Shown here: in pieces, positions 53,096-62,884 of the stretch
Position numbering within the stretch: position 1 is the stretch's first letter
How the letters are laid out: each line of letters starts with the position of its first letter
Assembly (NCBI GenBank): GCA_964035575.1
Contig: OZ037891.1
Location: forward strand, 124,001 to 188,000
Length of the DNA stretch: 64,000 bases
Direction: 5' to 3'
DNA from: Rhynchopus sp. YZ270_cl-10
Taxonomy: Eukaryota > Euglenozoa > Diplonemea > Diplonemida > Diplonemidae
Translations under genes and position numbers: made by a program
The notes under the pieces: model-generated
Told to the model about the DNA's origin: nothing
Databases searched by the model: none
The model's input: the letters and a program-made list of their open reading frames with translations, nothing else

Positions 53096-53178
53096 AGTGA
53101 AGTTGACAGTACAAAACACCTCTGGGGCGCCGGTTCTGACGCTCCGTGTGTTATCCAACACCCCTGGGAAAGCTGTAA
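53096..53178 (+). repeat. Family-D structured repeat
   Basis: GTGAAGTTGACAGTACAAAA, CACCTCTGGGGCGCCGGTTC, TGACGCTCCGTGTGTTATCC. Confidence 0.75.
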
Positions 53179-53626
53179 CCAGGCATATTAGAAAGAAAAA
53201 CTCGAAGAATTGAACTGGTGTCTTCACTGTACACCGTCAAAGCCAAAGATCTCTTTACTATTAATACACCTGGCAACACCACGTCCAACGAAGAGCGTGG
53301 GTCATGTACAATGTGGGTGAAAGCAGCCGTTTTGCACATGCTTTGGGCGAAACAGGGTTAACGGGGTGTGGTCTTTGTAGTCGTCAATCCACACACAACC
53401 ATCACCCACAACGGTAGGAGGATCTAGCAGTGGTCCTTTATGTGCAAGACTGTACGGCACGTCTGGAAGACACTGACTAACAACCCCCCCGGGAAAGTGT
53501 TGTTTTGTTTATTTTCGTGAAGGGGGAGAAAGAGCTGAGATGAACCCGAAAAAGCCAGTCACCTCTACAGGAAGACACACGAAAGGTTGTCACAAAAATA
53601 AATAAAAAAAAATAAAAAGAAAACTG

Positions 53627-53654
53627 GACGAAATGTGCCTCGTGTGCACACATG
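53627..53654 (+). repeat. Family-B hairpin, reduced
   Basis: GACGAAATGTGCCTCGTGTG then CACACATG. Confidence 0.5.
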
Positions 53655-54728
53655 AAAGGTAACTATACCAACACATTTTCACAGAGCAACTTTATTTTGA
53701 CTACTTTTGTGTTACATTACACTCCAAAATTGGAGTCCAAATAAGTTTGACGGATTTGGGAAATTTTTTTTTTGAACGCCAAATACATTTTGGGATACGA
53801 CAGTGCACGCATGCGAGGATGCGCGCCACCATTTTTAATCCCCTCCCTGTTGAAGGTTAGGAGAGGTGGTAAGGGTAAGACAGTGAAAACGTAATGCAAA
53901 AAAGGAGGGGATTTTGATGAGACGGGAAGCTATCTTATGAAGAAAAGAAAAATTGAAAATATGGGCATGCTTCGCACCACACAACATTTCAAATTAAAAA
54001 AAAAAAAGGTCGTACCGAGAAGAACAAAATGAATATGATTGATGTCGGGGTACAAAAATCATTTCCATAAAAAAAACAAACAAAACAGATGAAGGTCTCA
54101 CATCAAAATAAATAAATAAAAATACCCTCCCCTGCCCTGCTGAAGATATGGCTGCAATGTGCTTTTTTTCTTTTCTTTTGAAAAAAAAAGGTACAAAAAA
54201 AATAACCGGGTAAGTGCTTGCCCGCATTTTTTTTTGCATAAACTTCATTCAAATTCAGCATCAAAAAAGACATTTTAATTTGGACACAAAAAAGAAGTTT
54301 TTTTTTTGTGGCAAAATTGCAGCAAATCCCATAATTAAAGGTGGGGGGCGATCATAAGGTAAACATAGTGAACATTAGCACAGGACACAACACCTCACAA
54401 CACGGTGTTGGTGGTGTTGTTTTCCAAAACTATTGGCATGCATCAGTGCAGACTGAATATACTCCACGATACTGCCCATTGTAACTGTTGTTGTTGTTGT
54501 TGTGTTTTTTCTTTTTCTTTTTTTTTGACAGACGAAAAACTATTGTGAGTCATAGCGTAGCTGCCACTTTAGGCAAAAATTCCACGAGGAAAAAAAAAAC
54601 AGTTTTTCGTTTTTGCTGTTTACCTCTCCTAGGGTCGGAAATAGATTCGGGGTAAATAAAGAGTCCTGATGATCTTACCTTGCCATCAAGGTACTAGTCA
54701 CTCTTCTGATGATGTTCAATGAATGATA

Positions 54729-54763
54729 TGACTTGAAACATTCTTCTCTCATGACAGTGTACC
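54729..54763 (+). repeat. Family-C repeat, diverged
   Basis: TGACTTGAAACATTCTTCTC then TCATGACAGTGTACC. Confidence 0.55.
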
Positions 54764-55184
54764 GAAATAACAACGGTTGGTAATACGATCCTCAGCCTCA
54801 CTGAGGCATACATGAGCGGTGCACCGTGGGTTACCCCTCAACCATGCATGTCCTAAGTAGTAAAGACAGTTTTGGAGGAGGGAAAACCCGCAGTAGTGAA
54901 TCGCAATTGGATAAAAGCATTAAAAGGAGTCTTGAAGGAAATTGGCCCTCTGGCGTCAAACAGGGCAAGGGTATACGTAACACCCTCTCATCAAAAAAGA
55001 ATCAAAAAAAGACAACTGCGTGCGTACAAGAGAAGACACACAGAGAAAATTACAAATGGATAGAGAGAAAAAAAACGTCTGAAAATATGAGGTAAAAAAA
55101 ATGCCTCTAGGATACCTACTACTTTGCTGAAGTGGTTGAGGAGTCCTAAAATGCCGCATTATTTTTATTTTTTATTTTTATTTT

Positions 55185-55249
55185 TGATAAATTGTTAGAG
55201 TAGTGTAGTTGCCTCGGTTGTGTTGCCACAGTTGTGCAATCTCCACTGT
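55185..55249 (-). repeat. Family-G dispersed repeat
   Basis: GATAAATTGTTAGAGTAGTG, TAGTTGCCTCGGTTGTGTTG, CCACAGTTGTGCAATCTCCA. Confidence 0.9.
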
Positions 55250-55731
55250 TTTTTTTTTTGGTTTTGGTTTGTTTCGCATTTGGGTTGGCGTTCATGTATC
55301 ATATCGCCTAGCACTCGTTAGTCGCATAATTATTTTTTTTTTTTTTGAACTGCAAAAAAAATTACAGGTTTTACCCAAGAAATATTGACAAATAGAAAAC
55401 CGACTGTTCAGACAGCGTAAAGTAAAATAGGACCTTGAAAGATTACGATGCCTTTCGTGCACACACTACTATAAAAAGGGATGCTTTGCATTGTGAAGTC
55501 TTGGGTGTGTATACTAGTGTGGATATTTCAACATGATGATCCACTGTTAGTAAGAGAAGGAAAATGACAAAAGCTACGGACACCGCACCGGCTGTTGTTT
55601 ATATTTCCTATTGGGCAAGCTTGGTGCAGGGGTGTCGCTAATTTTGGGGAAATTTTTGAAAAATCTGAAATCGGGGTGCAATTTTTTTTTTTTACGTGGG
55701 GATTTTTTTTTCCATTACCAGGGGGCGAAAA

Positions 55732-55905
55732 AACAGTGTTTTGTGGCATTTCCGAGCCAATCCCAGGCTGTGGTGGGGGATATACGGAAAAATGGACAAA
55801 ATTTTAGTGACTTAAATTTTCACAAAATATGAACCCGTACTCTTAAACATGGGTCATTTTCAGGTCTGAAAACCCAAATTCAGATGAAATTGTGGTGTTC
55901 TTGAC
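55732..55905 (+). repeat. Family-I composite element, module b
   Basis: GTGTTTTGTGGCATTTCCGA, AGCCAATCCCAGGCTGTGGT, GTGACTTAAATTTTCACAAA. Confidence 0.88.
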
Positions 55906-55912
55906 TGAGAAC

Positions 55913-56075
55913 GGTAGCGCCGCAGGCGCACGGTACCCAACTTTTGTCTTTTTGTCTTTTCCTTTTTCTCTGCGTTCTTTTGATTGTGCGAGCCGATTGC
56001 TCTCCACGGTGGGGTCACATGTGCGCGCAAAAACACGCTATGGTACCTTTACTAAGGAAACCCTGGTTTGCAAAA
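55913..56075 (+). repeat. Family-I composite element, module a
   Basis: GGTAGCGCCGCAGGCGCACG, GAGCCGATTGCTCTCCACGG, GGTCACATGTGCGCG. The b-then-a order equals that at 13.9-14.3 kb, so b plus a is the full element. Confidence 0.88.
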
Positions 56076-56725
56076 AAAAAAGGGTAAGGCAGGGTAAGGT
56101 AAATCTGGAAATCCTACCCAAAAAAAAAAATCTTCGCGGGGTGAGGGCGGCACCTGGGGATTTTCCCTGACCCCCAAAAACCTCGTTTTTGGAACGTTCT
56201 GACACAACCGAGTTCACGGTGGCCTCTCACTTAAAAAAAGAACAAGTTGTTAACACATTAAACCCACCCTGTATTAGGTGCAAATTTTTTTTTTCCTACA
56301 CAGATTTTACTAGGGGTGCAAATTTTTTTTTTGGTTTTGAAAAAGTCGGGACCCTGGACCCGAATTAGCGACACCCCTGGCTTGGTGTAAAAAAAAAAAA
56401 AACAAGAGAAAAGAGAAAAGAGAAAAAAACGGAAGAAAAAAACCATAAAACGGGTCAAAAGGCGAAGTGTCCGCTGTGCGCGTGTGGGTGCCACAATGCA
56501 AAAGTATCAAAAAAAACCCCCAGTGTCGTGCTATCAAAGCACATTGGCCTTTTTTTTGATCTGTGCGAGGCATAAGCTTATCGTCAGACGGTGAGATACT
56601 GAGATACCACAATCACCACTAAACCAGCGACCGCCTTGAGAGAGAGAGAGAGAGAGATGGGTAAAAACCCAAACCCGTTTCCATTGTTTTTTTTCCCCCT
56701 CCATTTTCCGATATTTTTGTTTTTT

Positions 56726-56800
56726 TGTTGTATTGACACCTAAAAACCCAATTGGGGCTAATAGGGTCTGTACTCAATGTTAGTCGACGCCTTTTGTACT
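56726..56800 (+). repeat. Family-N dispersed repeat
   Basis: TTGTATTGACACCTAAAAAC then GTACTCAATGTTAGTCGACG. Confidence 0.5.
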
Positions 56801-56843
56801 TTTTTTTCTTCTTTTTTTTTAAATTGTTGGAATTTGCGAGAAT

Positions 56844-56943
56844 AGGTTTCCACCTGATTTTGCATTAAAAATTTTGTGGTGTTTGGTGGTATTTAAACTC
56901 CATCAAATTTCACAAAAGGCAAAATCAGGTGGGTTGCTACCTT
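56844..56943. mobile_element. Family-L foldback element
   Basis: CCACCTGATTTTGC at the left pairs with GCAAAATCAGGTGG at the right. The interior has GTGGTGTTTGGTGGTATTTA, shared with 62777. Confidence 0.75.
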
Positions 56944-57137
56944 TAGATAATCTACACTTTTTCGTTTGCTCAACAAAAATGACTCAGAAGAGAAAAAAAA
57001 AGGCCACTAAAAGAAAGTACTTGATAAAAGACGAAAATGAAGAAAAATCAGCTTTTCTCTTTTGTTGTTGTTTTTTTTTTCGCTATTGCGTTTTAACCAC
57101 AAAGGTGCGTTGTGCAAGCACCCTATCTTTTTAATTT

Positions 57138-57220
57138 CATATACTTTTCAAATCACAGAAGAGAAAGTACAACGGACGTTCTATACAAAGATACGTCCCG
57201 TCTTTATTGTGTTAGTTGCA
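57138..57220 (+). repeat. Family-K repeat, copy 2
   Basis: CATATACTTTTCAAATCACA, GAAAGTACAACGGACGTTCT, ATACAAAGATACGTCC. Confidence 0.9.
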
Positions 57221-57294
57221 AAAAAAATGAAAAAGAAAAAAAAATGAAATAAACCAGAAGGTTCAGAGCAGCATAATAAAATAGCATTTTTTTT

Positions 57295-57358
57295 TGACAA
57301 ATTGTTGGAGTGTAATTGCCTCGGTTGTGTTGCCACAGTTGTGCAATCTCCACTTTTT
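57295..57358 (-). repeat. Family-G dispersed repeat
   Basis: TGACAAATTGTTGGAGTGTA, ATTGCCTCGGTTGTGTTGCC, ACAGTTGTGCAATCTCCACT. Confidence 0.9.
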
Positions 57359-57877
57359 TTTGTTTTTGGGCGGTAAAGGGGAGAAGGAAAAGGTTGTCAA
57401 AGAAGGACCTAATCACTCACGTTGCTCGGCAACCCTCATTTTGCAGAATACTGCAATGAAATGCGCGAGAACAGAAGACAGAAGAAAAGAGAAAAATTTA
57501 AAAAAAAAAAAAAAAAAAAAGAGAGAAATCACAAAAAAAAATCCAGTATTGAAAGGGACGAGAGAAAAAGAATATACACTACTATTTTTGTCTGATGAAA
57601 TTGATTGCTAGGTTGAGGGGGGGGAAATGGGGAAGTCAAAACAAACAAAACAAAAAAAAAAAAAAGATCAAAGGCGGGTTGAAAAGGACTACAAGGATTG
57701 AAGCAGAGTTGCAAGAAGAATGCAGAAATTATCATGGTCTTTTTTGACAGCTGTGTTTAAATAAAATCATGAAAAATAAACTGTTTAAGAGAAGCTAAGC
57801 CACCATGCTTGATCACGCTCGCACCGTCCTAGATGCTCTCTTTACTTTCTTCACAGCATAAAATAAAGTAATTAGCT

Positions 57878-57910
57878 AGATGAATACACCTCTCAGTACA
57901 ACACACATCT
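57878..57910 (+). repeat. Family-B hairpin repeat
   Basis: AGATGAATACACCTCTCAGT then ACAACACACATCT. Confidence 0.6.
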
Positions 57911-58146
57911 AAAAAATAAAATGAAAATGGGTGGAGGGCAACTGCTGTGGGAGAGCATAAGTAACATGCAGCACATAAAAAAAAACCTCCACAAAAAAAA
58001 AAAAAATGCACAGATTTTTTCCCCGTAAAACGCACCACAATACTGACTGTCTAAGTCGTCCTAATTCTGTTTCGTTCTCAGTTGGAACAACAAAAAACAC
58101 TCGAAGAAAAGAGAAAAAAAAACATAAAAATGCTTTCATGAAAAAT

Positions 58147-58200
58147 TTGGTTGGTATTTAGTAGCCACCCCCCCAAGGATGAACTCTCACTATACTTTTT
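58147..58200 (+). repeat. Family-J dispersed repeat
   Basis: TTGGTTGGTATTTAGTAGCC then CCCAAGGATGAACTCTCACT. Confidence 0.7.
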
Positions 58201-59233
58201 TGGTTCGAGACTGTAGACAGGAGGGTGTTCTACCCACTGCCCAACCTTCAAACCTTTTTCGAAAGGCAAACCACCCCCCCCCCCCCCCCCCCCCAACATG
58301 GAACTAATATCTAGAGGGTAAACGGTACCCAAATGGTACCCAATCCCAGGACTACCTTTTGAACAGAACAAAACGAGCGGCCACCCACCCTACCCAGGCG
58401 TGGCATATGAGAAGGATGGTTGACACAGTTTTAAAAAAAAATATCTGTGAAAAAAATAGAGAGGAAAATGTCGGAGCAATGTTTTGCGCGTTTGAAGTGA
58501 CATAAAATATGTTGGGCCTTTTTTTCTTTTATTGTGTCGAAAATCGCCTAAAGTAGCCACCTTTTTAGGTGGACACCACAGCTTTTTTTTCAGGAGTGAT
58601 TTGGCCATATAATTGGAGCAGAAATCCCTGAAAATAGCACAACAACAAAAAGCGCCAACACAGTTTACGCATTTTTTTTTTTTTTTTTGGTTACTTTATT
58701 TTCCCGTATGATCGTCGACGATCGTTACCAAAACCACTGCGTTTATTTTAGTTTTTAGTTTTGAAAAACAAAACTGGACTGCATCTGTGGATACACACCA
58801 AATTGGAAATACTCCCATTTTCTTTCAGCTTTTCTCTTTTTTTTTTTGGCCACGGAAAAAGGCACAAAAGGCTAAGGCATTTCGCCATTTATCCTTAAAA
58901 AATCCGTGCACGCGAAAAAAAAAGCAAAAAAAAGCGGAAAAACGAGCTTCGCATTTTTTTCTTTTATTTTCTTTTGTAAACGTAAATCGTTGAAGCTTTT
59001 AAAGAAGATGGGGGGAGGGACGGGGGGGGAGGAAGAGAAGAGTGAAAAAGTTGTTAAGCTGAGTCCTAGCCTCTCTCTGTGCTTTCTCACAAAGAAAAAA
59101 ATAATAATAATAATGGCAAGTTTTCGGGGAAGGGAAAATAGGTCTGTCGATTAAAAGAGTATTGGGTTGAGTTTTTGTATGGGGGAGTGAAGGGAGTGGG
59201 GGTTATGGGGTGGGTAGGTAGGTGAACAAAGAA

Positions 59234-59270
<37 letters not shown>

Positions 59271-59278
59271 AGGGAAAA

Positions 59279-59359
59279 TTGATATTGCGCAAAACGCCTC
59301 TGGGACGCAGGCACTGACACTCCGTGGGGGGGTTATCGAAACCCCCTCGGAGTGCTGCA
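59279..59359 (+). repeat. Family-D structured repeat, full length
   Basis: TTGATATTGCGCAAAACGCC, TCTGGGACGCAGGCACTGAC, and the CACTCCG/CGGAGTG hairpin. Confidence 0.88.
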
Positions 59360-59464
59360 AAAAGAAGGAGAAAAAAAAATCATAAAATTTTTTGAGGGAG
59401 GAGTGAATTGGGCCTCGCGGACCAATTTAAAAAAAAAAGAAAATTAAAAAAAAGAAATCTTGGT

Positions 59465-59495
59465 AAGATGATAGCCTTTTGGTGCTTAGTCACCT
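59465..59495 (+). repeat. Family-A hairpin repeat
   Basis: AAGATGATAGCCTTTTGGTG then CTTAGTCACCT; left inner stem lost. Confidence 0.55.
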
Positions 59496-60512
59496 ACCTA
59501 ACAAAGGGATAAAATAACTTCACAAAAGGAGAATATTTGAAGCCATCGTGAAGACAAACCCTCGACGCAACAGAGCTAACGTAAACAATGTAGGGCACGC
59601 AAAAAATAAAATAAAAAAATAAAATAAAATCGAACTCCCGCATCTTCAAAAAGAAGATGATTGAAGAGGGAGAATGTAGGTTTCGTGGTTCCGGACCGTC
59701 TTTGAACAGAAAATGAGAGGGAGATGAGAATCTGTGCAGGGGGGTTTTTTTTTCCTTCCCTTTGTTCGCCCTGTAGGAGTAACAAAAAGGCTGATTTGCG
59801 TTGATTGACTAATTTTAAAACGGAAAATCTTGTTTGAGTTATAGACTACTATCACTAGATAGCAGTCACAGAAAAGGGTGTACCTTTGGAAAAAAAACCC
59901 CAGAAATAGGGTTTTCAAAACCCCGCAAAACCGAGCCAACTAAAATCTCTGATCATCTTCACTCTGTTTTATAGACAGTGCACAAAAACCAAAACAAAAC
60001 CACAAAAAAAAACTTAAGGACACCACTCCCCCTTTCCTTTACCTAAGCCAATTCTGCATACACTACTTTGGGGTCTAAATTGGGGATTTCTTTTTGAGGT
60101 TTTAATAATGGAGAAAATGAGTTGCTCAGACCCACCTTGGGAAAGGAACCGTTTTTGCAAGACAGACGGGTGAAGGAGAGGACGGGTACAGAAAAACCCG
60201 ACCACATTTTCCTGGTTTTTTTCCTCACCCAAAAATATAAGGAAACGCTCTACAACCCTCTACGTAGGTCTCCTTCTAAAAATAGTGTGGAAAACCAAAC
60301 CCTCACACATGCCTGTACGTATACAGGCAATGAATACCCGTGGTGCCTGAAAAAGGGCTCTGGCTTGGAATGAGCAAAACAAAACAAAAAACCCCCCAAA
60401 AAAAAAAAAAAACTCCAGACCCCCTCCCTTCCACCCCATCGTCGAACCCTAAGCACTATTATGCATTGTGTAGATTGTAAAGAAATCGGGGGTGAGGAGG
60501 AGGTGGTAGGTG

Positions 60513-60620
60513 GAGATAACTGCCCATCATAGTACATAATATGCATCGCAATACAAGCTTGTATTGTGATGTGTATTATGTATTATGATAAGGCAATGAT
60601 CACAATACAGCCCAACCACC
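60513..60620. mobile_element. Family-H foldback element
   Basis: AACTGCCCATCATAGTACAT and ATTATGATAAGGCAATGATC pair; the centre is GCAATACAAGCTTGTATTGT. The right flank CACAATACAGCCCAACCACC matches the 51.2-kb copy. Confidence 0.85.
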
Positions 60621-60737
60621 AAGAGGGAGGAGGTATAAGCATTTCTAAGAAGATAGATAAAAGAGAGTTTTTTGTGAAAAGAACCAAATTTCTTTAACCA
60701 AAAAGGGCATTTTGGGTCCAAAAAGAAAAGGGGGGGT

Positions 60738-60772
60738 GTGATGAACCTAAGACTCTCAGGTGGTTGCTCACC
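60738..60772 (+). repeat. Family-A hairpin repeat
   Basis: GTGATGAACCTAAGACTCTC then AGGTGGTTGCTCACC. Confidence 0.55.
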
Positions 60773-60893
60773 AAACCAGGAAGGAACAGAATGTGTTGAA
60801 AATGGGGGGGGTGCAAAGAAAAAAAGTGGAAATTGCACAACGTGGCAAAATCGCACCATTTTTCTGGGCAATTCTTTCAACAAAACAAAAAGA

Positions 60894-60953
60894 AAGTGAA
60901 GGTATCAATGCAGGCACACCTCCGACTGACCCATGCCAGCTGGATGAAAGCAC
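60894..60953 (+). repeat. Family-E structured repeat
   Basis: AGTGAAGGTATCAATGCAGG, CACACCTCCGACTGACCCAT, GCCAGCTGGATGAAAGC. Confidence 0.83.
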
Positions 60954-62122
60954 AAAATCACAAAAAAAAAATGAAGAGAAAAAATTGTAAGATTAACTCC
61001 GCCACCCTGCGCGAAGCCACCTTTAAAAAGGGAAACACTCCTGAATCACATGAGCAGAACTATATTTTCATAACGGTTTGTGTCGTTTGTTTTACAAAAA
61101 AAAAAAAAAAATCATGGCAATCAAATTTGAAAGAAGGAAGAAAGGGCATACAAGCCCAGAGCATACTCAAGATGTACCTGAGTTGGAAAAGGAAAGGGGG
61201 GGGTGGTTTCCCATAGGGAGTACAGCTTTGTTTGTTTTTGGTAACATTCATGGAACACTGCAGAGACAGCGAAGAGAAGAAGGGAAAAAAAAAAAGGCAG
61301 TACCTTCTGGCACTCCCTCCAGCAACCACCGATATCAGAGAAAAAAAATGTGCCTCGAAACAAAAAGGCACTCTCGTGATAGTGTACCTAAAAAAAGAAG
61401 GTAAAAAAGGGTGGTGAAAATGATCCTAAGCCAGAAGAGTGCTTTTTTTTAAAAGGTGAATTTGGCAACGTGCAGGCACCTCAAGGTAGAGGTGCAGGCA
61501 AAGTAAAATCAAATAAAATATAGTTGGCTATGCGCACCCAACGATGGATGCTTGGCGCAACATTTGCAAAAAGCAAAAAGGCTTTTTTTTTTTACAGTAA
61601 AGAAAGGTGAAGTTGATATCAATATTAAAACAAGCGAATAAAAAACCAGTTAGGCGAGAGCGCTGGAACATGATCACATCACATGATTGCACGGACACAG
61701 GCAAAAAAAATGGCATTTTGTTTGAAGAAAATTAGAATGAAAACAAAATACGCCTTGCGGTTTTGTCATAAGAAAAACCTTGTACACACTGGGGCGGACG
61801 GAATGTGCAGCCTTCTCCTGAGTAGGGAGGGGGTCTTTTAGTGCGAAAAAAAGCTTCATTATGACAATTGTTTTCGTGTTACCGGTAGGTGATATATTAC
61901 CGACTAATTACAAAAAACACATTTTCCATCCTCAACAAAATGTTCGTAATAAGTGTACACCGTACAAATAAAAGAAGAAGGTTAAAAATTGATAGTACAA
62001 TAACGCCTCCGCGGACAGTGGACACAAGAAAGAGAAAGTGAAGAACGCCTTGAACGCCCGCCACCTCTTTATGAAAGTACAGTTGGCGCGAAAGAAGGGA
62101 GGGGAAGATGGGGGAGGCATGT

Positions 62123-62163
62123 AAGATGGGTGTACCTTTCATGTACACATGCACACACATCTT
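62123..62163 (+). repeat. Family-B hairpin repeat, extended
   Basis: AAGATGGGTGTACCTTTCAT then GTACACATGCACACACATCTT. Confidence 0.65.
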
Positions 62164-62382
62164 TTTTGCAAATCGTTGAAATGATTGCTCGAATGCCATT
62201 GTTTGGATTGGATTGCACCATCCACACATTATGATAAAAGAAGGTTTTGAAAGACGCATATACCCCACATAGCAACGTACAAGGTAAATAGGTTGGACGT
62301 TTGTGTTCAATGTTATGTTTGTCAAATGGTAGACAAATGCACAGCATTTGGCACAGAAAAAAGAAAGAAAAGAAGAGAGAGA

Positions 62383-62508
62383 TGGTGCTCCGGGAGGGGT
62401 CGATATTGACAGGTCGCTGACACAGGGACACACCCCCTGATATTGACAGGCCACCGACAGGTCGTGACACGTCGCTGACAGGTCGTTGACCGACTTCCGA
62501 AAGCACCA
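62383..62508. mobile_element. 126-bp element with TGGTGCT ends
   Basis: Ends TGGTGCTCCGGGAGGGGTCG and CGACTTCCGAAAGCACCA are inverted and resemble the ends of the 45.8-kb element. AGAGAGAGA lies on both sides. The interior repeats GACAGGTCGCTGAC. Confidence 0.7.
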
Positions 62509-62776
62509 AGAGAGAGAAATTTTTAGAGGTGAATCACCACCGTGTCTCTTTTGTGCACACTCTAAAAAAACGGGCTCTCATTTGTTCAACATATTTACTA
62601 GTACTGCTAAACTCTGAACAGAGTTTCTTTTGTGAGGTACTCTTCGTCGTGGAAGAAAAAGAAAAAAACGGCACCAAAAAATCAACACCCCCATCAATAA
62701 AAAAGAAGGACAAAGCAAACACCAACATTTCGCTGATAGTATTTAAAAGAAAAAGAACGCTGAATATCAGAGATAA

Positions 62777-62884
62777 CCACCTGATTTTGCCTGAAAATTT
62801 GATGGTGTTTTTGGTGATGTTTGGTGGTATTTAAACCACTTTTACCACCAAAATTCAGGCAAAAAAATCAAGTGAGTTCACCCA
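62777..62884. mobile_element. Family-L foldback element with 8-bp direct repeats
   Basis: CCACCTGATTTTGCCTGAAA at the left; TTCAGGCAAAAAAATCAAGTG at the right pairs with it. AGAGATAA flanks both sides (62769-62776, 62885-62892). Confidence 0.78.
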
